From: Flavisolibacter amylovorans
GTDB lineage: Bacteria > Bacteroidota > Bacteroidia > Chitinophagales > Chitinophagaceae
Direction: 5' to 3'
NCBI RefSeq assembly: GCF_039541815.1
Contig: NZ_BAABGY010000007.1
Span: 744,001-808,000, forward strand
Length of the DNA: 64,000 nucleotides
The translations under genes and the position numbers were made by a program. Positions within the stretch are counted from its first letter, which is position 1, and every line of letters begins with the position of its first letter. The notes under the pieces were generated by a model. The model ran no database searches. It worked only from the letters and a program-made list of their open reading frames with translations, and was not told where the DNA came from. Of this stretch, positions 26,101 to 35,081 are shown in pieces.

Positions 26101-28304
26101 GTGGTGGAGGCGCAGGCCGGGTTGGCGGCGGCTACGGGTGCGGCCGGGGCAGCCGTCGTGTTCACCGTCATCGTGATGTCGGCAGTGGCCGTTGTGGTGG
26201 TGACGCAGGAGATGCTCGAGGTAAGGGTCACGGCGATGACGTCGCCGGAAACGAGACCGGCATCGGTATACGTATCGCTGTTGGTGCCCACCGGGTTGCC
26301 GTTCTTGGTCCAGGCATAGGAGGGCGTGCCGCCGTTTACCGGCGTGGCCGTGAAGGTCACCGAGGCGCCATTGCAGGAAGCGTTGGAACCCGTGCTGGAG
26401 GCGATGCTCACCGACGGGGTTACGGCCTGCGTGACCGTGATGTTGGCACCGTTGTCGGAACCGTAGAACTCGGGGTTATCGTTCAGCACGCGCACACGGT
26501 AGCCGGTGCCAGCGGCCTGCGCTGCCGGAATGGTAGCCGTGATGGGCGAGCCGTTGCCGGAGCCGATGATGCCGTCGGTGGTATTGTTCGGGAATACGCC
26601 GGAAGCGTCGGAGAGCTGCACTTTGAAGGTGCCGGAGAAGCTCGAAGAGGAGAATTCAACATCGAACACCGTGTTCGACGCGTTGCACACCGAGGTGGGC
26701 ACGCCGCCGGTGATGCCAATGCTGTTGCCGGCGATGGTGGAGCCGCTGCCCGAGGGGCTTTGGGCCGTAGTGATGCCGCTGCTGTTGCGGGCGATCACGA
26801 CGAAGGTATAGGACGTGTTGCTTACGAGGCCGCTCACGCGCGCCGTGCTCGGGATGCCGCTGTTGCCGCCCCACTGGTCGGGGTTGCCGCCGGCCACCTG
26901 CCACACGGGAGCCGTATTGAGGGTTCCGTTCGACTGCACGTAGCGGTTGGTGGTGGTCTCCAGGATCGCGTACTCGGTGTTGGCCGGGTTGCTCGGGTCA
27001 TTGATGGTGACATCGAGCGTCGAAGCCGTGGCGTTGCTGATCGAAGGCGCCATCGTGGTGGCCGCGGGCGATACGAAGGTGACGTCGCTGCCAGTTGTGG
27101 TGCCGCCGCCGTTGGTGGCCACCACCTGGAAGTGGTACGTGAGGTTCGGGCTCAGGTTGCTGAGGGTGGCCGTAACCGCAGTGGGGCTGTTGCCTGTTAC
27201 CGGGTTGGGGCTTGCCGCTACGCTGCTGCCATAGGTGTTGGAAGTACCGTAGTTGAAGGAAGCGCTCGCGTTGTCGGTATTGGCATTCACTGTACCGTTG
27301 AGCACCACGTCGGAGGAGCCGTTGGTCAGTGTGGTACTGCCGGTCGTGACCGTCGGCTGCGTGCTGATGGTCAGGGTTTGGGTGTTGGACGCGGCCGCTG
27401 CGCCATTCGTCGTTACGCCGATCGTAGCCGTGCCGCCGGCGGCGATGGCTGAAGCGGGTACGGTTGCGGTCAGCTGGGTGCTGCTGACGAAGGTGGTGGT
27501 GGCCGGCGTGCCGTTTACGGTCACTACCGATGAAGCCGTGCCGGTGGGCAGGTTCGTGCTATTGGCGCTGCCTTTGATAAAGTTGGTGCCGTTTACCGTG
27601 ATAGTGAAGCTGTTACCGCCGGCTGTAGCAGTCGTGGGCGATATACTTGTTGTCGTGGGATCAGCTGGAGTACCGGTTAGCTTAACATCATCAATACGAT
27701 TTTGGACGGTCGCGCTGTTCTGACGAAAACGTATGCTCAGGTTCTGTGTCGAAGGGATAGTTCCAGAAGCATTCCGAAGGTACCAGGCGGTCGTTCCCGT
27801 TCCGGTTGGAAGAGCGGTGTAGGTTAAGGTGGAATAGTTTGTGCCATCTGAACTCACTTCCACAATTACATCACCGGCGCTACTTGTTGAATTTTTTTGC
27901 AAGCCGAATGATAATGATAACGATGTAAACGCACTTGTGTTAATCCCAGAAATTACGAAATCTCTTCCAACAGTGTTGGTAAGGAAAACGCTATTAATTC
28001 CACTTGCACCAGTGTATCCATTTGAAGGTGTGCTCGTCCGAACATCGCCTGTCCCGCTGTAGCTAAGACCTCCGTTGTTCTGCCAACCTGAATGACTCGG
28101 AATAAGCGTGTTTGAGGTTACAGCGGTTCCTCCTATGTTCTCCGAAAACACGGTCTGCGTCGTCTGCGCACTCACCGCCCCTTGCACGAAGAAGGCGGTC
28201 ACGGTAAGTAGAGCGGCGAAGGCGCGGGAGATACGGGTTCGGTAGGTGTTGGGTGTACCGGCACGGGGTGCGGGCTTTAAAACGGACAGCAGGGACGGGG
28301 TCAT
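20130..28304 (-). CDS. Giant modular T9SS surface protein with internal 844-residue duplication
   Basis: 2724 residues from ATG 28304; the frame is open 19 codons further up, but MTPSLLSVL follows an A-rich stretch and gives a good signal peptide, cut before QTTQTVFSEN. Three jelly-roll-like modules (each starting FSEN/FSES and ending RIDDVKLTG/RLDDVKLQG) are each followed by a TIG/IPT domain (SISPTTATAGG, NITPTSATAGT, SLSPTSAVEGT). Fibronectin-III-like, QLSDASG-type and Ig-like domains come between them. The C-terminal ~600 residues hold about four PKD-like domains (YNWTN.EPAIGLAA type) and a T9SS sorting domain from APNPARDVVTVQV. Copies of the central unit repeat at 2532 bp. The first module (27640-28155) is strikingly AT-rich. 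Probable adhesin; no enzymatic motif. Confidence 0.82.
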   Translation of the reverse strand: MTPSLLSVLKPAPRAGTPNTYRTRISRAFAALLTVTAFFVQGAVSAQTTQTVFSENIGGTAVTSNTLIPSHSGWQNNGGLSYSGTGDVRTSTPSNGYTGASGINSVFLTNTVGRDFVISGINTSAFTSLSLSFGLQKNSTSSAGDVIVEVSSDGTNYSTLTYTALPTGTGTTAWYLRNASGTIPSTQNLSIRFRQNSATVQNRIDDVKLTGTPADPTTTSISPTTATAGGNSFTITVNGTNFIKGSANSTNLPTGTASSVVTVNGTPATTTFVSSTQLTATVPASAIAAGGTATIGVTTNGAAAASNTQTLTISTQPTVTTGSTTLTNGSSDVVLNGTVNANTDNASASFNYGTSNTYGSSVAASPNPVTGNSPTAVTATLSNLSPNLTYHFQVVATNGGGTTTGSDVTFVSPAATTMAPSISNATASTLDVTINDPSNPANTEYAILETTTNRYVQSNGTLNTAPVWQVAGGNPDQWGGNSGIPSTARVSGLVSNTSYTFVVIARNSSGITTAQSPSGSGSTIAGNSIGITGGVPTSVCNASNTVFDVEFSSSSFSGTFKVQLSDASGVFPNNTTDGIIGSGNGSPITATIPAAQAAGTGYRVRVLNDNPEFYGSDNGANITVTQAVTPSVSIASSTGSNASCNGASVTFTATPVNGGTPSYAWTKNGNPVGTNSDTYTDAGLVSGDVIAVTLTSSISCVTTTTATADITMTVNTTAAPAAPVAAANPACASTTLDAMTDPAMDVQNYWQGTVANGTDMMAPATAPYTVNATGTYYVRAYNSSTGCWSDASSVLVTIVAAPSVTAHPGNATVYAGNGTTFSATATGTTGVQWQVNSGSGFADISNGSTYSGATSNTLIVNNITAAMSGYQFRAQYTGNAPCGVTASNAATLTVLPALATIFSESMGTPGSNTNVNTYANGTAPATFQNKGVLTFTTSDGVTDVRNSNNSSGYSGATGGGNVFFGIATSLNRNFTISGINTLNYTNLTLSFGLRMDQSGTPFVVEVSEDGTNWTALTITQPAAAGTWYAITASGTIPATANLRIRFSKNNNGQFRLDDVKLQGYRPDPTLTNITPTSATAGTSSVSLTVNGTNFVTGASAVTWNGSSAGITTTFVSATQLTATLPASLLTTPGTYTVGVTVNGALNASNTATFTVTDAPPTVVTGAANQTDGSNVTTLLGLVNPNNVSTNASFEWGLDNTYGNSAAALQNPLTGNSSQPVSVTVSGLDPNVTYHYRATATSSAGTTNGNDATFVSPAATPGAPTAGTITPSSIELTIDAAGNPAGTQFAIFETTTNKYVQANGTLGTSAVWQATGTGAGEWGSQTGVSGKLRAASLSSATSYNFQVIARNSSGTLTAAGPATSVMTSAGNTLVIDSGVPTSLCNAGNNSFDVHFTASGGFSGTFYVQLSDASGNFTNSLSSNIIGTGAASPISATVPAGYAAGTGYRVRVINDNPEFYGDDNGSDLTITAAATPSVSITAAPGSTICTGTSVTFTATPVNGGTPTYQWYKNGNPVGTNSSTYTDAALAQGDAVSVEMTSGLSCVTTATATSNTITMTVNTTAAPAAPVAAANPACGSTTLEAMTDPGGSVNYFWQGTSATGMSTASAATSAYPVNASGTYYVRAYDNVTGCWSTASSVTVTIAAAPAITTQPSGSSIFTGSNATFTAAATNSTAVQWQVNSGAGFTDIANGGNYSGATTNTFTVSGATTAMSGYQFRAVYSAAAPCGNVTTNTVILQVFPAPGTLFSENVGTAGSGDIAVGTYTGWQNQGVLAFSGVSTSTDVRTTSSSSGYTGASGSRNVFFGTSGGNSKIFEISNINTSNWSNLQLSFGLLRTSTAQNLTVEVSTDGTNYTALSFTPANNTSWNLVTASGTIPATSNLRIRFSKNNTGSFRVDDIKLVGTPATPTVTSLSPTSAVEGTSGLTLTVNGTGFVNGSTVTWNGSTTGISTSFVSGTQLTATVGASLLANAGTALVGVSSTGALASSNTETFTILPRTITLGTVSNLSFCNGASSSRDFTVAFASTGTYSGSFYVQLSDASGNFPNNTTDNIISSAYNASPITATIPAGQAPGSGYKVRVLNSNPAVYSDASAAIAIDPSAAATITYEGSPFCGGSGTAEVTRTGTATGTYSAVPAGLVIDASTGAIDLVNSTPGTYTVTYTFAGGTACASMATTQVSINPGVLVNPVPNMVACAGSATQPIVFSGAAGVTYNWTNSEPAIGLAASGTGNIGSFTATNGGTSDLVAVISVTPEGGTGCTLKPMVFRIRVRPLPTVNMVPDQALCAGSATDPITFAGAVPGTVYSWTNNNPAIGLGAIGTGDIPAFMPRNNGTSQVATITVTPRADGCSGTPMTFTITVHPAAGTISYDGAPYCPRGAAYPTQQGTPGGTYAAPAGLVINSATGEVNLALSTAGTYTVTYTIGGAVCANTATTQLTILPPATMDAPSNPVYCNGATAPAQLFTGAVGYTWTNDNPSIGLAASGSGSLPSFVAVNNTAAPVYAFINVTPQGNGTTTCSGKPVRFRITVNPTPTVTNPGTQVYCRGIVTAPVTLTGNMGTEATYNWSSSSMATGLLQRRGTNVVPAYTTVNATAGTVSTTITVRPVANKCVGAPITFTYQVGNCVAQNGGGTGEGGPDAARTATFAATVSAAPNPARDVVTVQVHHAPAKEATYSLQVINAYGSPVGRPQTFSGTTCTVSLSGLTPGNYVLQVTDMRSGLSTRKQVIKL

Positions 28305-28898
28305 ATATGCTTTGGTTTTTTGCGTGTTTCGAAAACGGCAATGCGCTGCCCGGTAGGGCATGCAGGGCCATAGGGTCGGTCAGACAAAGGTTAGTGGATG
28401 GAGTGGTGTTGTTCCGGAGGTCAGTACGTGGGTCGCAAAGCTAGGCGGTCCGGCGATGCGAAAAATGAAGGAAAGGTTACCAAAATAGGCATTCCGGCCC
28501 GCTCCGCATAGCAGTGGGCATAATTTCTTTCCGAAGGTGGAAAACTAGGAACCGGTTTTTAAGGTTTTTAGGGTGCAGAAGGTTCTCAAGGTTTCTTTTG
28601 ACGGATTGCGCCCTAACACCAAGAGCCTGTTTAAATTATTGTGGTTCCTGAGAATCCTGAAATGGACGGCCGCGAGCGGCCTTAGCACGCCCCCGAAGCT
28701 TCGGGGGGGGGGGCGCAACCACGCGACGGCGCGACGATGAAATGCCGGGAAGATATTTCAGCCCATTGCTCGTTCGCTGCGCCGCCCCCCCCGCTGCGTC
28801 GCCCCGCGAAATAGGCCGCTGGCGGCCTGGCCGGCCCGTACATTAATTCAAACCGACTTTTAGAACCTTAAGAACCATCAAAACCTTGAGAACCTTGT
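28305..28898. repeat. 594-bp spacer holding a composite repeat element
   Basis: No gene is seen. From about 28556 to 28600 runs an AAGGTT word repeat; its inverted counterpart lies at 28861-28897, directly after the stop of the 135-aa gene. Between them is a GC-rich block: GGCCGCGAGCGGCC (28668-28681), a palindrome CCCCCGAAGC..TTCGGGGG (28690-28707), an 11-G run (28703-28713), an 8-C run near 28785 and a second palindrome GGCCGCTGGCGGCC (28814-28827). The whole looks like a nested element with inverted arms. No transposase is present. Confidence 0.6.
28436..28443 (-). promoter_or_regulatory. Candidate -7 box for the 2724-aa surface protein gene
   Basis: TAGCTTTG on the minus strand is a perfect TAnnTTTG match, giving a leader of about 125 nt before ATG 28304. 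No convincing -33 element was found at the right distance. Confidence 0.35.
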
Positions 28899-29306
28899 TT
28901 AGGTATCAAACTCGTCGTTCTTATCCCCCACCGGATCGGGAGCCAGGAGTACGGCAAGGAGCATCACGAAGCTCAGGATGGGGAGCAGGTAGAGCGCGAG
29001 GCGCTTCTCCGGGCATTCGCCGGCAAAGCAGGCGCCCATAAGCAGCAGGTTGCGGAAGGCCCAGGCCACGTTGAAGGCCATGAAGAACAGGTTGAGGCGG
29101 CGCACCCACACCTGCTTCAGGAAGAGCAGGGCCAGGAAGGCGCCGGAGAAGATCAGGTGCAGGTAGCCCGGCTTACCGAACCGGGTGCCGGTGGTGTCGA
29201 AGCCGGTGACGGTGATATTGGGCGAGGCGATATAGACCCAGGGAAGGAAACAGCAGGCAATGAGGGCCAGGGCGGCCAGTGCCCCGAGCGGTTTGAAGAA
29301 ACGCAT
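28899..29306 (-). CDS. Small integral membrane protein, function unknown
   Basis: 135 residues with four predicted membrane segments (about 6-24, 45-63, 70-88 and 102-120) and a charged tail DPVGDKNDEFDT. I do not recognise the family. The frame extends another 34 codons upstream, but that stretch translates the TAGTTTG word repeat (SQLQTANYKLQTY) and is not credible; MRFFKPLG at 29306 directly follows a perfect -7 box, leaving 4 nt before the ATG. The stop TAA is immediately followed by an AAGGTT word repeat. It is divergent from the alpha/beta hydrolase gene. Confidence 0.65.
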   Translation of the reverse strand: MRFFKPLGALAALALIACCFLPWVYIASPNITVTGFDTTGTRFGKPGYLHLIFSGAFLALLFLKQVWVRRLNLFFMAFNVAWAFRNLLLMGACFAGECPEKRLALYLLPILSFVMLLAVLLAPDPVGDKNDEFDT

Positions 29307-29310
29307 GGCG

Positions 29311-29324
29311 CAAAGGTAAGTTTG
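29311..29324. promoter_or_regulatory. Overlapping divergent -7 boxes
   Basis: TACCTTTG on the minus strand (29311-29318) and TAAGTTTG on the plus strand (29317-29324) overlap by 2 bp and point away from each other, toward the 135-aa membrane protein and the alpha/beta hydrolase. The plus-strand box is the first unit of the TAGTTTG word repeat. Confidence 0.5.
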
Positions 29325-29353
29325 TAGTTTGTAGTTTGCGGTTTGTAGTTGGC
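29317..29353 (+). repeat. GTAGTTT word repeat
   Basis: Four to five near-identical heptads of GTAGTTT type with one GCGGTTT variant. The same words occur in reverse orientation at 62262-62293 after dacB. Confidence 0.75.
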
Positions 29354-29415
29354 TGACGCCTGACCGGTAACGGCTGTACCCCTGCCGCCACCAGACTAAA
29401 AACAACACCCCTCCC

Positions 29416-30204
29416 GTGACTTACCCCGACGGCTTTGACGGACTTTTTACACGGAACGGAACAGACCTGTATGTGTACCATGCGGTCACACATCCCGGCT
29501 GGCCAACGATCGTATTCCTGCACGACTCGCTTGGCTGCACCGCCCTCTGGCGCGACTTCCCCGCCCGGCTCGCCGCAGCTACCCAGTGCAATTTGCTGGT
29601 CTACGACCGGCAGGGCTACGGCCGCTCCGCCCCTTTCTCCGGCCCGCCCCGCACCAAGGGCTACCTCGAGCGCGAGGCCGCCGTGCTCCGCGGTCTGCTC
29701 GACGCGCTGTCGCTCCGCGATGTCGTGCTCTTTGGCCACAGCGACGGCGCCTCCATCGCCCTCATCGCCGCGGCGCTCCAACCAGCCGGCATCCGGGCCC
29801 TTGTTTCCGAGGCGGCGCACCTCTTCGTGGAACCCGAAACGCTGCAGGGCGTACGCACCGCGGTGGAGCAGTATTCGGCCACCAACCTCAAAGAGCGGCT
29901 CGGGAAATACCACGGCAGCAAGACCGAAGCCCTTTTCCGCGCCTGGACCGACACCTGGCTCGACCCGGCGTTCCGCAACTGGGACATCACCCCGCTCCTG
30001 CCGGGCATCTCCTGCCCTACCCTCGTGATCCAGGGCGAACACGATGAATACGGCACCGTTCGCCAGGTGGAAGGCATCGCCAGCGGCATCAACGGCCCCG
30101 TAGAAGTACTCCTCCTCCCGGGCATCGGTCATACGCCCCACAAAGAAGCCCCCGAAGCCACCCTGCACCATGCCGCCGCCTTTCTTAAAGGGCTGGAGGC
30201 CTAA
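29416..30204 (+). CDS. Alpha/beta hydrolase
   Basis: 262 residues from a GTG start. The fold is recognisable by the oxyanion strand VFLHDSLG, the nucleophile elbow GHSDG (catalytic Ser), a late acidic residue in IQGEHDEYG and the catalytic His in GIGHTPH. There is no signal peptide, so it is cytoplasmic. The family covers esterases, haloperoxidase-like enzymes and C-C hydrolases; the GHSDG elbow and cap size do not decide the substrate. Downstream is a word repeat and no linked gene on the same strand for 250 bp, so it may be transcribed alone. Confidence 0.85.
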   Translation: MTYPDGFDGLFTRNGTDLYVYHAVTHPGWPTIVFLHDSLGCTALWRDFPARLAAATQCNLLVYDRQGYGRSAPFSGPPRTKGYLEREAAVLRGLLDALSLRDVVLFGHSDGASIALIAAALQPAGIRALVSEAAHLFVEPETLQGVRTAVEQYSATNLKERLGKYHGSKTEALFRAWTDTWLDPAFRNWDITPLLPGISCPTLVIQGEHDEYGTVRQVEGIASGINGPVEVLLLPGIGHTPHKEAPEATLHHAAAFLKGLEA

Positions 30205-30245
30205 GCAGAACGCAGATAGACCGGATGCTGCTGATGGGCGCCGAT

Positions 30246-30276
30246 AATCCGTAGCATCCGTATCATCCGTGTTCCT
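30246..30276 (+). repeat. ATCCGT word repeat
   Basis: Three to four copies of ATCCGTAGC/ATCCGTATC/ATCCGTGTT follow the hydrolase gene. Related words appear at 43221-43267. An AAAACCTT-type run follows at about 30322-30365. Confidence 0.6.
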
Positions 30277-30456
30277 CCTTTGCCCCTGAAACCCCAGCCC
30301 TCCTGGGACCTCCCGGAGCTTCAAAGAAAACCCTCCAAAACCTTCCAAAACTCTTTAAAACCCTTCGGCTCCGCTCTTTAACCTTATTTAGCCTAACCCC
30401 TTGTTAAGCCTCTTCCTTTAGCGCCCGACCGGAACCAAATTTGCCTTTAGGCGGGC

Positions 30457-31404
30457 ATGAAACCGAATATCCTGCGCACCACCTTTTTCGGGCTCTTCGC
30501 CCTCCTCTTAAGCCTCAGCACGTCGGCACAGACCATCACGATCCGGATCGGCTCCCACCCCGGCACGCTGGCGTGGACGCCCGTGCAACCCGAGGCAGCG
30601 CCTACCGCCTCGGCACAGGTACAGAACTACGTCCGCGCCATTATGGACGCCGTGGGCCTGAAGCCCAATTTCGAGGTGCGGCCCGCACGTATCGACAATG
30701 CCGCCGCTGTGGTTTACAGCGGTCAGCGCTACATCCTGTACAATCCCGGCTTCGTCGACGAGCTCGTACGTAAGACCGGCAACCAGTGGGCCGCCGTGAG
30801 CGTGCTGGCCCACGAGATCGGCCACCACCTCGACGGCCATACCGTGACCGCCCAGGGCTCCCAACCCCGGTTCGAGCTCGAGGCCGACGAGTTCTCGGGC
30901 TACGTGCTCCGTAAGATGGGCGCCTCGCTCGCCGACGCACAGGCGGCCATGCGCACCCTCGCCACGGCGGCACCGAGCCGCACCCACCCGGGCCGCGACG
31001 ACCGCCTGGCCTCCATCGCCGCCGGCTGGAACCGCGCTTCCGGGCAGAACAGCGGATCGGCTGCCATCGCCCGCACGCCGGTGCCCGCTCCTGCCCGTCC
31101 GCAGGCAGCGCAGGAAACCGCAGTCGTGCGCCGCGCACCTGCCACTACGGTCCTTGCCGATCGCTACATCCTCGGCCGCCTGAGCTTCCATGCCGACCCG
31201 CACTCGCAATACTTCGTGACCACCCAGTACAACGTGGTGAAAGTGACGAACAACCGCCTCCAGGTGCTGGGCAAGATGGCCCGCCTCAACAACCGCAGCT
31301 ATCCGTACGTCATTTACGACAACGAGACGAAGCTGCTGGTGCAGGCTAACGGTACGGTAGTGTCGGAGCAGGGTCGCGCCGTTGGCCGCCTCGCGAGCGC
31401 CTGA
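30457..31404 (+). CDS. Secreted M48-like zinc metalloprotease
   Basis: 315 residues. The signal peptide cuts after Ala24, leaving Gln25. Residues 119-128 hold the zinc motif HEIGHHLDGH (His119, Glu120, His123), and the third ligand is probably Glu142 in ELEADEFSG, as in M48/HtpX-type peptidases; unlike HtpX there are no membrane helices around the active site, so the enzyme is periplasmic or outer-surface. A proline/alanine linker (about 205-235) leads to a ~75-residue C-terminal domain of unknown role starting at ADRYILGRLSF. This soluble form resembles other Bacteroidota M48-like proteins; the substrate is unknown. Confidence 0.8.
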   Translation: MKPNILRTTFFGLFALLLSLSTSAQTITIRIGSHPGTLAWTPVQPEAAPTASAQVQNYVRAIMDAVGLKPNFEVRPARIDNAAAVVYSGQRYILYNPGFVDELVRKTGNQWAAVSVLAHEIGHHLDGHTVTAQGSQPRFELEADEFSGYVLRKMGASLADAQAAMRTLATAAPSRTHPGRDDRLASIAAGWNRASGQNSGSAAIARTPVPAPARPQAAQETAVVRRAPATTVLADRYILGRLSFHADPHSQYFVTTQYNVVKVTNNRLQVLGKMARLNNRSYPYVIYDNETKLLVQANGTVVSEQGRAVGRLASA

Positions 31405-31529
31405 TCAGTTTGAAGTTTATTTTTTGCGGCCCGGTCGCTGTTGCGTCTACCATCCGGCAGCGGTCACCGGATCGCCGGCGCGAACAGAACGAGCAACGAT
31501 TCCATAGATACGGATACCGGTTGACGATT

Positions 31530-31566
31530 GAAAAAGCCCCCGACGATACACTGTCGGGGGCTTTTG
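31530..31566. terminator. Bidirectional terminator
   Basis: AAAAGCCCCCGAC pairs with GTCGGGGGCTTTT (31532-31544 and 31553-31565), a 13-bp stem with A and T flanks. It lies 22 nt past the stop of the minus-strand 244-aa gene and also faces the M48-like gene. Confidence 0.9.
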
Positions 31567-31587
31567 CTATTTTCTGCCGGAGCAGGA

Positions 31588-32322
31588 TCATCCTTCGGCC
31601 GTAGCGTCGACAACCTTCTGCAGGAGGTCGAACAATTCGTTGTCGACCTGACGGTTGCGCCGGAGGTAATTGGCCGCTCCGTCGCGGAGCTCCGGCAGGT
31701 TCCGGCGCCGGAGGAGGTGCGCCAACACAAGCCCCATGATGAAGTGCACCGGAACGTACCGGGTCAGCACCGAGTTCATCCAGCGTTGCGAGCCGGCAAA
31801 GCGGTACCGCGGCGGCTTCACCGGGTTTTCCGCGTTGAGCAGGGCCTCCGCTGCCTCCAGGCTGCCGGTACGTTCCAGTACCGGAACGAGTGCCGTCGGA
31901 AGCCAGGCTGCGGCGAGTTCCGCCGCCCATTGCCGCATCCGCGGTTCGGTGAGCGGCGCCGGGATCGGGTGATACGGGTGCGGGCCGGTGCTGTGCAAAT
32001 ACCCGTCGCTGTTGTCGGCGTCGAGGAAGTCGGTAAAGTGCGTGGAGAATACGGCGGTACCCGCCCGCTCCGCGATCCAAGGCGCCACGGTGCCGATGAA
32101 TGCCGTGACCTCGGGATAATACACCTGCAGCAGCGGGTGAAAATCTCCCTGCCGCGTGAACGTGCCCTTGAATACATAGCGGGCGCCGCCCGGTGCCGTG
32201 TGCACGTATTCGTAGAGTCCGCGGCCCGATGCCTGCTCCCTGAATCCATACGCTTCCAGCTGCGCCCCGAATGCCTTCATGAATACCGCTTTTGCCGCGG
32301 TCCGCGTCAGTTCCGTTTCCAT
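31588..32322 (-). CDS. Hypothetical protein, possibly DUF4304-like
   Basis: 244 residues with no signal peptide or membrane helix, so probably cytoplasmic. I do not recognise it with confidence. The N-terminal part (MKAFGAQLEAYGFREQASGRG, then a YEYVHTAPGG beta-hairpin) has the pattern of DUF4304-type proteins, in which an amphipathic helix is followed by a sheet; the C-terminal half is helical (LERTGSLEAAEALL, LLRRRNLPELRDGAANYL). It lies between the tex terminator and its own terminator, so it is a single-gene unit. A-rich sequence precedes the ATG. Confidence 0.55.
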   Translation of the reverse strand: METELTRTAAKAVFMKAFGAQLEAYGFREQASGRGLYEYVHTAPGGARYVFKGTFTRQGDFHPLLQVYYPEVTAFIGTVAPWIAERAGTAVFSTHFTDFLDADNSDGYLHSTGPHPYHPIPAPLTEPRMRQWAAELAAAWLPTALVPVLERTGSLEAAEALLNAENPVKPPRYRFAGSQRWMNSVLTRYVPVHFIMGLVLAHLLRRRNLPELRDGAANYLRRNRQVDNELFDLLQKVVDATAEG

Positions 32323-32344
32323 AACTTTTTTCTTTTTCGATCCA

Positions 32345-32371
32345 GCAAAAACCCCTTCGCATGAAGGGGCT
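32345..32371 (-). terminator. Terminator of tex
   Basis: CCCCTTC/GAAGGGG stem with loop GCAT; on the minus strand it is followed by a TTTTTGC tract, 70 nt after the tex stop. Confidence 0.8.
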
Positions 32372-32440
32372 TCCGAATCGTATATCTACTGAACAAGGTT
32401 GTGTCGAAGACTTCAAACAACCAGCTCCAATCAAAGCACT

Positions 32441-34711
<2,271 letters not shown>

Positions 34712-34738
34712 GCGCTGCGGTGGTGTTTTTAGAGCCGG

Positions 34739-34746
34739 CAAAAGTA
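34739..34746 (-). promoter_or_regulatory. Probable -7 box of tex
   Basis: TACTTTTG on the minus strand is a perfect TAnnTTTG match, 27 nt above the ATG and next to a word repeat. Confidence 0.45.
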
Positions 34747-34748
34747 CG

Positions 34749-34783
34749 TTTATTGGTCTATTAGTTTATTGGTTTATTGGTAA
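34749..34783 (+). repeat. TTATTGG / TCTATTAG word repeat upstream of tex
   Basis: Same words as after rlmH (2181-2218). The rest of this 367-bp spacer (34784-35012) shows no gene or clear structure; its last part is the dispersed 69-bp element at 35013-35081. Confidence 0.65.
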
Positions 34784-35012
34784 CGGTCGGCTCTGTGCCG
34801 CTTTCTTCCTGACGTGCCCGCAGCTTGTAAGGGTGAACGTTGACTGATCATCAGGACGCTTCCCGAAACTGGAACTGGTATGTCACTTTTTAGGAAAGCC
34901 GCGTCCCGGCGTTCGGAGAAAGGATGCACAATACCTCCGACCTCCCAGCGATTACATCGGTGGGCAGGTGAGCCCGGATTTCGCACTGGTGACCAATAAT
35001 ATGTGGTTGTAG

Positions 35013-35081
35013 CTCCCCTTCCCTTTGGACAACCGAGCAAAGCGAAGGTTGCGCGCGAAGCGCTGGCCGGGGGATGGGCTA
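35013..35081 (-). repeat. Dispersed 69-bp element abutting the DUF5103 stop
   Basis: Read on the minus strand the element begins with the gene's own TAG stop, then CCCATCCCCC, a core CCAGCGCTTCGCGCGCAACC, and ends AAAGGGAAGGGGAG. It is nearly identical to 38017-38085 and close to 41764-41833, both of which begin at stop codons of other genes. The start and end (CCCC.. and GGGG..) are complementary, so it can fold. Confidence 0.85.

Noticed and set aside
29307..29408. Upstream 34-codon extension of the 135-aa membrane protein
   Set aside because: The extension is a translation of the GTAGTTT word repeat and would place the -7 box inside the coding region.
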